Both the position numbers and the translations under genes were made by a program. DNA of 38,213 nt from Nocardiopsis xinjiangensis YIM 90004. Lineage in GTDB: Bacteria > Actinomycetota > Actinomycetes > Streptosporangiales > Streptosporangiaceae. Below the pieces are notes generated by a model. It was not told where the DNA came from. It worked only from the letters and a program-made list of their open reading frames with translations, and searched no databases. Positions 1 through 7,816 of this stretch are shown here, in pieces; the stretch's first letter is position 1; the number at the start of each line of letters is the position of its first letter. The stretch lies in the NCBI RefSeq assembly GCF_000341145.1, contig NZ_ANBE01000003.1, forward strand, positions 54,390 to 92,602, written 5' to 3'.

Positions 1-302
1 GTCGACAGGGACTCCACGCCGTCGGCGGTGATCGGGGAACCGGTGTTCGCGGCGGTGAGGCGGTCCTCGCTCAGTTCCAGGAACAGGTGGCCGGGCCGAC
101 CGGACCGGAGGGCGGCGTCGGCGGCGTTCTGTGCCAGTTCCACGACGACACGGTCGCGGTAACCGCCGAGCGCGAAGTCCTCCTCGGCGTTGGCGTCCTC
201 CCGGAACCGGGCAGGGGCGTCCGCCCAGGCCGCGAGCACACGCCGACGCAGTTCGGCGGTGTGGAAGGGGTCGGTCGCCGCAGCGACCGCGGACTCGGCC
301 AT
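1..302 (-). CDS. Sacsin/Hsp90-type GHKL ATPase-like protein, N-terminal part
   Basis: Only the first 100 residues lie in the window; the gene runs off the left edge. The ATG at 302 opens a frame with no stop. Residues 50-66 read RDRVVVELAQNAADAA, matching the E-x3-N-x2-D helix of the Bergerat ATP-binding fold (GyrB, Hsp90, histidine kinase, MutL), where the Asn coordinates magnesium. The following FLELSEDRLTAANTGSPI fits the next strand, with ANTG in place of the DNG/DxG motif. From memory, actinobacteria carry a large sacsin-N-domain ATPase beside a DUF3027 gene, as here. The function of that family is unknown; a chaperone-like role is inference. The downstream DUF3027 gene is on the same strand but separated by a strong terminator, so co-transcription is not obvious. 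Confidence 0.75.
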   Translation of the reverse strand, partial: MAESAVAAATDPFHTAELRRRVLAAWADAPARFREDANAEEDFALGGYRDRVVVELAQNAADAALRSGRPGHLFLELSEDRLTAANTGSPITADGVESLS

Positions 303-450
303 AGTGGACTCCTCGCGCGCTGGGGACACAGGGACCGTCCGCGGCGGGGCGCACGCGGTAGAACGAGCCTAAGACATGCCCGGAGCGGGTGTGCCGCGCC
401 ACGCGCCCGCCTCTGCGGCCCCGGGGCCGCTGGTTGTCCCCGGACATGAC

Positions 451-483
451 GACGCCCCGGCGTGCGCCGCACGCCGGGGCGTC
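451..483 (-). terminator. Hairpin terminator after the DUF3027 gene
   Basis: A perfect 14-bp inverted repeat (451-464 and 470-483) with a 5-nt loop lies a few bases beyond the DUF3027 stop codon. It has no U-tract, as is usual for actinobacterial terminators. Confidence 0.75.
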
Positions 484-489
484 GGTCGG

Positions 490-1305
490 TCAGGAGTCGG
501 CGGAAACCAGCTCCAGCTCGGTGGTGTCGTCGAAGATGATGTGGTCGTACCCCATCTCGTCGATGACCGGCGCTACCGGCTCGTTCTGCGACTCGGGTGC
601 GCGCACCTCCGAGTGTGCTCCGCAACCGTGGTCGAGGGACACGACCCGGCCGTCGTCGGGCGCGTACTCGTTCGTGCACACACCGAACATCTTGCGCAGC
701 TCACCAGCGAGCGGGGTGAGGAAACCACAGGTCGCGCACGGGGCCGGGGCCTGGTCGGCGACCGGGGTGCGCGGGCCTGCATCACCCTCGTACCACCGCT
801 GGGCGGCCCGCTCGCGGCCGAGCTCCGAGAGGACGTGGCTGCGCCCCAGACCCAGCTCCCAGATCATCTGCTGGTCCACACCCTCGGCCTCGAGATCGGT
901 CTCGGGGACCTGGGCGTAGCCGGGCATCAGGCGCATGTCGCCTTCCTCCGTGGGCAACAGGTCGCCGGCCCCGACGTCGCCGGGGCGCAGGCGGTCCTTC
1001 CACGGGACCCACTCGGGCGCGGTCAGAGCACCCTTGCCCGGCAGGAGGACCACCTCGTTGACCGTGACCCTCTTCGCGCGCGCGGCGCGGACCACGGTGA
1101 CGGCGTAGTTCCACCCCGGGTATGCGGGGTCCAGGCACGTGAAGTAGTGCGTGACCAGGCGCGTGTCCTCGACCTGGGGGGTGAGAAGCTCACCCACCCA
1201 CTCGGGTCGCCCGATCTCGGCGGCCACCGAGCGGGCGAGATCCACCGCCTCGATACATGCCTTGTCCGGTACAGGAGAACGTCGAGAAGGGCTCACGTTT
1301 TCCAT
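490..1305 (-). CDS. DUF3027 domain-containing protein
   Basis: A protein of about 271 residues that I recognise as the actinobacterial DUF3027 family. The first half carries the family-typical VTHYFTCLDPAYPGWNYAVT and the run APEWVPWKDRLRPGD. The C-terminal third contains CATCGFL, then CTNEY and HGCGAH, a spacing of Cys/His residues that suggests a metal (zinc) site; this is inference. No signal peptide or membrane segment is visible, so it should be cytosolic. Its biochemical role is unknown. I chose ATG 1305; an in-frame GTG at 1311 adds two residues and neither start has a clear ribosome binding site. A short inverted repeat (1307-1321, CTCAC/GTGAG) overlaps the start. The cold-shock gene lies upstream on the same strand, 105 bp away. 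Confidence 0.85.
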   Translation of the reverse strand: MENVSPSRRSPVPDKACIEAVDLARSVAAEIGRPEWVGELLTPQVEDTRLVTHYFTCLDPAYPGWNYAVTVVRAARAKRVTVNEVVLLPGKGALTAPEWVPWKDRLRPGDVGAGDLLPTEEGDMRLMPGYAQVPETDLEAEGVDQQMIWELGLGRSHVLSELGRERAAQRWYEGDAGPRTPVADQAPAPCATCGFLTPLAGELRKMFGVCTNEYAPDDGRVVSLDHGCGAHSEVRAPESQNEPVAPVIDEMGYDHIIFDDTTELELVSADS

Positions 1306-1335
1306 TCTCACTGATGGTGAGCACCGATCTGACCA

Positions 1336-1351
1336 ATTCGGCGGTCCGAAT
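1336..1351 (-). terminator. Small inverted repeat after the cold-shock gene
   Basis: ATTCGG-CGGT-CCGAAT lies between the cold-shock gene and the DUF3027 gene. It could be a weak terminator or an operator for the DUF3027 gene; the short stem does not decide. Confidence 0.3.
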
Positions 1352-1410
1352 CAGTCAGTTCCGGGTCACGGGTCGGGCACGAACGGCGTGTCGTACCCGA
1401 CCCCGCGGCC

Positions 1411-1794
1411 TCAGACGTCGAGCTCGTCGGCGACCACACGCAGCACGGACGCGACCTTGGCCGCCTCCCGGCGATCGGGTCGGCGCCCCTTGCGGTAGCC
1501 GCTGGAGAGGCCCTCCAGGAGCTTGATGAGATCCTCGGTGATGACGACCATCTCATCGGGTTTCTTCCGACGGGCCTCGACCACCGAGTGTTGGGAGTCC
1601 AGCAGCTTCACCTGGAGCGCCTGGGCGCCCTTGCGTCCCTCGGCCACGCCGAACTCCACACGCTGTCCCGTGCGCAGCGCGGTGGTTCCGGCGGGCAGGG
1701 AGGAGGAATGCACGAACACCTCACCGCCGTCGTCGCGCGTGAGGAAACCGAAACCCTTGTCTCCGTCGTACCACTTGACCTTGCCGGTGGGCAC
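1411..1794 (-). CDS. Cold-shock domain protein with C-terminal extension
   Basis: A 127-residue protein. Residues 1-65 are a cold-shock domain, an OB fold that binds single-stranded RNA/DNA: GKVKWYDGDKGFGFL contains RNP1 (KGFGFL) and VFVHSS is RNP2. Residues 66-127 are an extension absent from CspA: a charged linker then a predicted helical segment (VVITEDLIKLLEGLSSGYRKG). Extended single-domain proteins like this are common in actinobacteria; the tail's role is not established. It starts at GTG 1794, preceded by GAGGT about 7 nt upstream. Probable role: RNA chaperone in the cytoplasm. It could form a read-through unit with the DUF3027 gene. Confidence 0.9.
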   Translation of the reverse strand: MPTGKVKWYDGDKGFGFLTRDDGGEVFVHSSSLPAGTTALRTGQRVEFGVAEGRKGAQALQVKLLDSQHSVVEARRKKPDEMVVITEDLIKLLEGLSSGYRKGRRPDRREAAKVASVLRVVADELDV

Positions 1795-2260
1795 TGGGTG
1801 ACCTCATGCTTTCAATATCGGGAACCTCAGGACCGAAACCCGGGGCGCCCGACCGCGGCGTTCCCGTTCGTTCCCTGGGCGGTCCCTCTGGTTTCCGTGA
1901 GTACTCTCCCAGGCTACCGGCAGGGGGTATCCGGGCGCGAGAACATAATTCCTCTGTGGACGCCCCTGGGCATGGGAACGAGGCCCGGATGCGGATCATC
2001 CGGGCCTCGGGTCGACGACGGCCCCGCTCACCGCTGGGTGCGGAGTAATGGGACGGGACTCGGCGGAAACCGGGGTCCGTCTCGACGCGGTCGGCGCCCA
2101 TGCTGGCGGGCTGGGGCACCGTTACCGCCGCGGCCCAACGAAAAAGGCCGTGTACTGACATGGGTACCCGAAACAGCGTCCCCGGACGCGTCGTAACGGC
2201 CTGGCCGGAAAAGGTTATTCCGAGCATTTGCCAACCGGTGACCCAGCGAGCCCCGGACGA
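1795..2260. other. 466-bp gene-free stretch between membrane protein and cold-shock gene
   Basis: No open frame here has convincing codon structure or protein similarity. It should hold the promoter and leader of the cold-shock gene (minus strand) and the 3' end of the membrane-protein transcript. The only clear structure is the hairpin at 1979-2009. I see no tRNA or riboswitch. Confidence 0.5.
1979..2009 (-). terminator. Hairpin between membrane-protein and cold-shock genes
   Basis: A perfect 12-bp stem (CGAGGCCCGGAT with its complement) and 7-nt loop, with no U-tract on either strand. It probably ends the minus-strand transcript that starts upstream of 3031. Confidence 0.65.
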
Positions 2261-3031
2261 TCACACGGTTCGGACCACTGCCTCCTTCCGTCGGGCCGCA
2301 CGAAGTACCCGCGGGAAGAGGTAGAGCACACAGACGAGGTTGGCCAGCCCCAGACCGACCACGCCCGTGGCGGTCAGCGATTCCAGGACGTACTCGTCGA
2401 TGTAACGGGCATCGCCGGTCCACAGGGCCATCCCGAACACACAGGCGAGCAGCGGGAGACCGATACCGATCCACGTGTCGCGCCCGTTCCACACCTGGCT
2501 CAGGGCGACGAGCACGGCGGCCAGGACCCACACGAAGGCCAGGTCCATCCACCAGGGGACGGTCAGCAGCATCAGCCCCAGTGCCGCGGCCTCGGCCGGG
2601 TGGGTGCGCACGACCAGAGCTATCCCCCGCAGGGTTCCGGTGCTCTTGGTCCTCGCCTTTCGGCGCACGTCCGTGTCGGTCTGGCCGGGTCCCTCCAGCA
2701 GACCCATCAGGCCCATGCTCGGCCCGCCCCGCCAGGGCGGCGGCGGCCGGTTCGCGTGCTGGGGACGATCGGGGATGAGTTCGTTGTCCTCCAGGTCGAG
2801 GTTGCGTCCGCCGCACTCGCGCTCCACCACGTCCTCGGCGCTGCCGAACCCGCGCAGGATCCCGCGTACCGTGTCCACGTGGTCGTCCGGGGCCGCCCTG
2901 CGCCGCTCGTCGATCTTCGATCGCAGCTCTGCCAGGAAGGCCGTGCGTTCCTTCGCGGTCAAGTGTCCGTACGACGCCAGCCCGACCTCGGACAAGTAGT
3001 CGAGTACCAATTGTTCCGAGCGCTGGTTCAT
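2261..3031 (-). CDS. HAAS-domain integral membrane protein
   Basis: About 256 residues from ATG 3031. Residues 1-60 (YLSEVGLASYGHLTAKERTA, then a helix with LRSKIDERRRA and a GFGSAEDVV turn) resemble the HAAS/DUF1700 helical domain found in membrane proteins often linked to PadR regulators; no PadR gene is adjacent. A charged, proline-rich linker follows, then a four-helix membrane region at roughly 130-245 (AAALGLMLLTVPWW, VWVLAAVLVAL, IGIGLPLLACVFGMAL, GLGLANLVCVLYLF) and a basic C-terminus. The frame extends upstream to 3124, but that part is not protein-like. No good ribosome binding site precedes 3031. Function unknown. Confidence 0.75.
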   Translation of the reverse strand: MNQRSEQLVLDYLSEVGLASYGHLTAKERTAFLAELRSKIDERRRAAPDDHVDTVRGILRGFGSAEDVVERECGGRNLDLEDNELIPDRPQHANRPPPPWRGGPSMGLMGLLEGPGQTDTDVRRKARTKSTGTLRGIALVVRTHPAEAAALGLMLLTVPWWMDLAFVWVLAAVLVALSQVWNGRDTWIGIGLPLLACVFGMALWTGDARYIDEYVLESLTATGVVGLGLANLVCVLYLFPRVLRAARRKEAVVRTV

Positions 3032-3280
3032 GGGCCCATGGTGGCCGAGAACCATCCGGCTTTTAACCCCTCCTTGCGGATTTCGGCCACCGTTGAGGCG
3101 GCACCCCTCCCCGAGCCGGACCACCAGGGAGCATGCGGTGTATGCCTTCCGTCACGCCGACCGGTACCGCACCAACAGGTGTCCGTGAGCGAACGGGGCC
3201 GCGCAGAAGGCGTTCCCGGCGGGCGGTGACGGCCGACGGGGTGGAGGAGAACCCACCGAACAGGCCATAGCGTGGGAACG

Positions 3281-5791
3281 ATGACCGAGAACCCGACCGC
3301 CGAGGGATCCGCCCCCGAGCCGTCCGCCGACCGCTCGGATGCGCCCCGGCGCAGGCCGCCGACGTTCACGGGCTGGTTGCGCAGCCGCTCCGACGAGGAA
3401 CTCACCGCGTTGCTGAGCGCGCGCCCGGACCTGACCCGCCCGGTGCCCTCCGACATCGGCGCCCTCGCCGGCCGCGCCACCACCCGCAACGCCGTCCTGC
3501 GGGTGCTGGAACGCCTGGACCGGTTCACCCTGGCCGTCCTGGAGGCCGTCGTGGCCCTGGGTGACGACCGGATGTCCGAACCCGTGGGTGTGACCGCCGC
3601 CGAGCTCGCCGGAGCTCTGCGCCTGACCCCGGCGGCCGGCCCCGGACCGGGCCCGGCCGCCGCCCGTCACCCGTCCTCCGGGGACACCTCCGGCGGAACG
3701 GGCGGCTTGGACCGCGCCCTCGGGGAACTGCTCCGCCTCGCCCTGGTCTGGCCGGACCGCGACCGTATACGTCCCGTCCAGGTGCTCCGCGAACTCCTCC
3801 CCCACCCCGCACAGCTCGGCCCGCCCTCGCGTCCTCTGCTGGCGGCCCTGCCACACGCCTCCGTCCAGCGCCTGACCGACGAACTCGCGCCCGGCAGCAC
3901 CGCGTCCACCCCGGTGGAGAGCCTCGCCATGCTGCTGTCGGACCCCGCACGGGTCGCGGAACTCCTCGACCAGGTGGGTGAACGCGCACACCGCCTGCTG
4001 GAGGGGATGGCCTGGGGCCCGCCCAACGGCACCGTCACCGACGCCCGCCGCGCAGTCGATCTGGCCACCGCGGGTTCGCCCGTGGAGAGCCTCATGGCGC
4101 GGGCGCTGCTGCTCCCCACCGGCGACGACACCCTCACCCTGCCGCGCGAGGTCGGTCTGCACCTGCGGGAGGGCGCACTCTTCCGGGAGCTCTCGGCCGA
4201 ACCGCCGGCGTTCGAGGGCCGGGAGCGCTCCGCCGGAACGGTCTCGCGTACCGCCGCCGGGCAAGCCTTCACGGCGCTGCGGGCGGTCGAGGAACTGCTG
4301 GAGCACTGGGCCCAGGACCCGCCCGGTGTGCTGCGCAACGGCGGCCTGGGCGTACGCGACCTGCGGCGGGCCGCACAGACGATGGAGGTCGACGAGTCCG
4401 AGGCCGCGCTCCTGGTGGAGACCGCGCAAGCCGCCGGCCTGGTGGGCACCGACGACCGCCTGGCCGGGGAGTGGCTGCCCACCCGCGAGTACGACCTGTG
4501 GCGGCAGAGCCCCCCGGAGAAGCGGTGGCTGCGGCTGGCCCTGGCCTGGATCGGCACCGACCGGGTGGCTTCCCTGACCGGGTCCAGGGACTCCGGCGGA
4601 AGGGTCCGGAACGCGCTGGGCCCGGGGATGGCCCGGCCGGGTGCGCCCCAGGCCCGCCGGGACCTGCTCAACACGCTGGCCGAGGCCGAGCCCGGATTGG
4701 TTCCCTCCGACGTGTCCCTGGCCGAACGGATGGCCTGGCGCCACCCGCGCCGGGAGTCGTCGGTGCACACCGAGCTCGTGGAGGCCGCACGGACCGAGGC
4801 CTCGGTGCTCGGCCTGACCGCGTTCGGGGCCTTGGCCGGGCACACCCGTCCGCTGCTGGCCGGAGACCCCGACGGTGCGGCCCGAGAGCTCGCCGGGGAG
4901 CTGCCCCAACCCCTGGACCACATCCTCGTGCAGGGCGACATGACCGCCGTGGCCCCCGGGCCGCTCGTAGCCGGCCTCGCCCGTGAACTCGCCCTGGTCG
5001 CCGAGGTGGAGTCCACCGGCGGAGCCACCGTCTACCGGTTCACCGAGGACTCGATCCGCCGGGGGCTGGACGCCGGACGGGGCGTCGCCGACATCACCGA
5101 CCTGCTGGAACGCCACTCACGGACCCCGCTGCCCCAGGCCCTGCGGTACTTGGTCTCGGACGTGGGACGGCGGCACGGCCGGCTTCGGGCCGGGACCGCG
5201 TCCAGTTACCTGCGCTGCGACGAGCCCTCCCTGTTGGAGGAGCTGCTCAACGACCGGCGCGCGGACGGGCTCGGGCTGATCCGGCTCGCACCCACCGTCG
5301 TGGCGAGCCGGGAGAACCGGGCGACGCTGGTGGAACGGTTGCGGCAGCTGGGGTACCACCCGGTCCCGGAGAGTGGTGACGGGGCGATGAACCTGGACCG
5401 TCCGGAGGTGCGGCGGGCGGACCCGGTGGAGTTCCCCGAGGCACCCGACCGGGAGGCCTCCGCGGAGGCGATCCACGCGACCGTGCGAGCGCTGCGGGCC
5501 GGGGACGAGGCGTCCACGATCGCGCGCCGTCCGGTGCCGTTGCCCACGGACGGGCCTCCGGGCTCACGGGCCGCCGCGGTCATGGCGGCGCTCTCGGACG
5601 CGGCACGGGACGAGCGCCGGGTCTGGATCGGATACACGGACACCGACGGGCGCCAGGTGAGCCGGATCGTGCACCCGACGTCGGTCGACGGCGGGTTCGT
5701 CACCGCCTACGACGCGACGCGGGGCGCCGTGCACCGGTTCGCGGTGCACCGGATCTCGGCGGTGGCGGAGCTCGCCGACCCCGGCACCTGA
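3281..5791 (+). CDS. Helicase-associated (XPB/Ssl2-like) domain protein
   Basis: About 836 residues. No Walker A or DEAD/DEVH motif is present, so this is not a helicase itself. The middle (about 540-690: LPQPLDHILVQGDMTAVAPG, then EDSIRRGLDAG and TPLPQALRYLVSDVGRRHG) is the helicase-associated domain (Helicase_C_3) shared with the N-terminal region of bacterial XPB proteins. The last 70 residues (RRVWIGYTDTDGRQVSRIVHP ... FAVHRISAV) resemble a WYL-type domain, which often binds nucleic acid ends or ligands. The N-terminal half is helical and looks like stacked winged helices. From memory, actinobacteria usually encode this protein close to XPB, here four genes downstream, so an accessory role in DNA repair or transcription is inferred. 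An alternative GTG at 3272 adds three residues. Confidence 0.8.
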   Translation: MTENPTAEGSAPEPSADRSDAPRRRPPTFTGWLRSRSDEELTALLSARPDLTRPVPSDIGALAGRATTRNAVLRVLERLDRFTLAVLEAVVALGDDRMSEPVGVTAAELAGALRLTPAAGPGPGPAAARHPSSGDTSGGTGGLDRALGELLRLALVWPDRDRIRPVQVLRELLPHPAQLGPPSRPLLAALPHASVQRLTDELAPGSTASTPVESLAMLLSDPARVAELLDQVGERAHRLLEGMAWGPPNGTVTDARRAVDLATAGSPVESLMARALLLPTGDDTLTLPREVGLHLREGALFRELSAEPPAFEGRERSAGTVSRTAAGQAFTALRAVEELLEHWAQDPPGVLRNGGLGVRDLRRAAQTMEVDESEAALLVETAQAAGLVGTDDRLAGEWLPTREYDLWRQSPPEKRWLRLALAWIGTDRVASLTGSRDSGGRVRNALGPGMARPGAPQARRDLLNTLAEAEPGLVPSDVSLAERMAWRHPRRESSVHTELVEAARTEASVLGLTAFGALAGHTRPLLAGDPDGAARELAGELPQPLDHILVQGDMTAVAPGPLVAGLARELALVAEVESTGGATVYRFTEDSIRRGLDAGRGVADITDLLERHSRTPLPQALRYLVSDVGRRHGRLRAGTASSYLRCDEPSLLEELLNDRRADGLGLIRLAPTVVASRENRATLVERLRQLGYHPVPESGDGAMNLDRPEVRRADPVEFPEAPDREASAEAIHATVRALRAGDEASTIARRPVPLPTDGPPGSRAAAVMAALSDAARDERRVWIGYTDTDGRQVSRIVHPTSVDGGFVTAYDATRGAVHRFAVHRISAVAELADPGT

Positions 5792-5921
5792 CCCGCTGCC
5801 GGGGTGCCTGAGATGCCCGTGTGGCCGGGTTCCCACGGTTGGCACGCCGTACAGTGACTCACGCGTGCTCCTCTCCGGCGGGGCACGCCAGGTCGAGCCT
5901 CACCGTGCGAGAGAGACCCCG

Positions 5922-6554
5922 ATGAGCAACCCACCGCTGCCCCCAGGGGCATCGTCCCCCCGCGACCCCGGCGACGACCGGGACCGAGGTCCCCGTCCTG
6001 CGCCCGGCGGAGCACCGCCCCCGGAACGTACCGGTGCCCCCGCGCCCGGGCCACGACCCGAGCAACCCCGGGAAACCCCTCAGGCAGCGCAACGTGACCG
6101 GGTCCGGGAAGATCCTTCCGAGCCACGGCAGGGACCCCGGCACGAGCCGCGGCGCGAGCAGCGCCAGGAACCCCGGCGTGCGCCCGAACGCGAACCGGAG
6201 CAGCAGGAGCAGGACCGCGACCGCGGGTCCGACCGCGATTCCTCGAGCAGCTCCGGTGCGCCCCTGGCCGGGGGCGGGGCCAGCAGCGCCACCACCGCGA
6301 TGATCCTGCACGCCATCACGGTCCTGTGCTGTTTCAACTGGCTGTTCGGCGTCGCCGGCATCGTCTTCGCGGTCCGGGCCGGTCATGCGCGTGACCGCAG
6401 CATGCCGGTCAAGGCCGAGACCCTGACCCGCTACTCCTGGTACTGCCTGGGTGCGGCAGGGGTCATGGTCTTCGTGATGTTCGTGCTGACGTTCGTGGCC
6501 TTCACCCAGACGGGTTCCTGGCTCCAGGAGATCACCGGCCTCGTACCGTACTGA
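5922..6554 (+). CDS. Dispanin/CD225-like membrane protein with Pro/Arg-rich N-terminus (1 of 3)
   Basis: About 210 residues from ATG 5922, with GAGAGA about 8 nt upstream. Residues 1-120 are low-complexity, rich in Pro, Arg, Glu and Gln, and probably disordered in the cytosol. The C-terminus has two membrane helices (ILHAITVLCCFNWLFGVAGI and GVMVFVMFVLTFVAF) joined by a basic loop (VRAGHARDRSMPVKAETLTR). Two helices around a short basic loop, with Cys next to the first helix, is the CD225/dispanin layout (IFITM relatives). Function in bacteria is unknown. It is the first of three such genes in a row. Confidence 0.7.
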   Translation: MSNPPLPPGASSPRDPGDDRDRGPRPAPGGAPPPERTGAPAPGPRPEQPRETPQAAQRDRVREDPSEPRQGPRHEPRREQRQEPRRAPEREPEQQEQDRDRGSDRDSSSSSGAPLAGGGASSATTAMILHAITVLCCFNWLFGVAGIVFAVRAGHARDRSMPVKAETLTRYSWYCLGAAGVMVFVMFVLTFVAFTQTGSWLQEITGLVPY

Positions 6555-6665
6555 TCCGGGCCGACCGGCGCGCCCGGGTCACGAACCCTTGCCGTCGCAC
6601 CTGCGTCCCACCATGGAGAATGGGTATCGCGACAGTACGTGACAAAGAGGAGGAAGCGGATACCG

Positions 6666-7229
6666 GTGAACAGCAGAGGCCCACGGGATTTCTGGGAGCG
6701 GGACCCCAACCCGGTCCTGCGCCCGTCCGAAGGCCTGCACGAGACCGGACCGCCGTCCCCGCAGAGCTTCCAGGACCCTTCACCGGCCCCGGGTCCCTCC
6801 AGCGGCCCGGGCCCTCACGGTGGAGCGCCTCCCACTCCGGGGTCCTCCGCGAGCGCACACATGGCCCCGGCCGCGCCCCACGCTGCACACCCGGCCCCGG
6901 GTGCCACGGAACTCCCACCGGGCAGCCCTCCGCCGTCAGGCCCGCCGCCACGGGTGGGCGGTGCGGTCGCGGCACTGGTCGTGGCCTTTTTGACCTGGAC
7001 GGTCCCGTTGCTCGGCCTCACCATGGGACTCTGGTTCTACGTACTGGTGGCCAACGTTCCCGGTGTCGCCTTCGCAGTGACCGCGCTGACGAAGATCCCG
7101 AACACCTCCGAGGTCGAGCGGTTCATCCGCTACACCTGGGCGTGCAACTTCGCCTACATCGCGCTGTCGGTGATCTTCGCCGTCCCACTCGCCGTGCTGT
7201 TCATCATGATGATGCTGTTCGGCGGCTGA
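6666..7229 (+). CDS. Dispanin/CD225-like membrane protein with Pro-rich N-terminus (2 of 3)
   Basis: About 187 residues from GTG 6666; GAGGAGGAAG lies 9-12 nt upstream, which favours this start over the longer in-frame ATG at 6639. Residues 1-95 are Pro/Gly/Ser-rich and likely disordered. Two hydrophobic segments follow (VAALVVAFLTWTVPLLGLTM, partly continuing, and YIALSVIFAVPLAVLFIMMM), separated by a loop with TALTKIPNTSEVERFIR. This matches the neighbouring genes' topology and fits the dispanin/CD225 pattern loosely. Function unknown. Confidence 0.65.
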   Translation: MNSRGPRDFWERDPNPVLRPSEGLHETGPPSPQSFQDPSPAPGPSSGPGPHGGAPPTPGSSASAHMAPAAPHAAHPAPGATELPPGSPPPSGPPPRVGGAVAALVVAFLTWTVPLLGLTMGLWFYVLVANVPGVAFAVTALTKIPNTSEVERFIRYTWACNFAYIALSVIFAVPLAVLFIMMMLFGG

Positions 7230-7276
7230 ATCCGCCTGTGCACGGCGCCGTCCCCCGACCGTTCCATGGAGCCCCG

Positions 7277-7687
7277 ATGTCCGACCCCCATCCCCACTAC
7301 GGCGCCCAGCAGCCTCCGTACGGACCTCCTCCGGGCGGGGTCCCGCCCTACGGTCCGCAGCCGCCCCACGGCGGCGCGTACTACCCGGGCCACGGCCCGC
7401 CGCCGACTCCATACCCCTATACCTACGTTCGGCCCGAGCACCAGCCGCCGGCGGGCAGCACGATCACCGCGCTGGTCATCAGCGTCCTGCTGGTCCCCAT
7501 GTGCATGGGCAACATCACCCCGCTCATCGGCACGGTCATGGCAGGGATCGCCCTGTCGGAGCGCAGCCGCGACCCGGATCGGCACGGCAAGTTCCGCCGC
7601 TACGCCTGGATCTCCAACGGGATCCACCTCGGCATCTTCGCCGTCCTCGCCGGGCTCATCACCACCGCGATCGTCCTCGACGTCTGA
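7277..7687 (+). CDS. Dispanin/CD225-like membrane protein with Pro/Tyr-rich N-terminus (3 of 3)
   Basis: 136 residues from ATG 7277, with GGAG 5 nt upstream. The first 60 residues are a Pro/Gly/Tyr/His-rich tract (repeats of PPYGP). Two membrane helices follow (ITALVISVLLVPMCMGNI ... VMAGIALSE and GIHLGIFAVLAGLITTAIVL) with a charged loop containing RSRDPDRHGKFRRYA. The layout is the same as the two genes before it, so the three look like diverged paralogues. DUF4190-like families have a similar topology and are an alternative label. Confidence 0.65.
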   Translation: MSDPHPHYGAQQPPYGPPPGGVPPYGPQPPHGGAYYPGHGPPPTPYPYTYVRPEHQPPAGSTITALVISVLLVPMCMGNITPLIGTVMAGIALSERSRDPDRHGKFRRYAWISNGIHLGIFAVLAGLITTAIVLDV

Positions 7688-7816
7688 CGGCCGGGCCCGC
7701 CGTGCACGGCACAGGAGTGTGCCCCACCGCTCCCGGCCGGCGGGCATGATCGGAGCAGCACAGGTGTTGCACGTGGGGTCCTCCCCACATGCCGTCGACG
7801 AGAGTGAAGGTCCCGT

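Noticed and set aside
1795..2260. Possible small genes or tRNA in the gap
   Set aside because: No cloverleaf, no protein-like short frame with a ribosome binding site; only a hairpin is seen.
3152..5116. Long antisense frame (654 codons) opposite the helicase-associated gene
   Set aside because: Gly/Gln/Arg-rich translation typical of a shadow frame.
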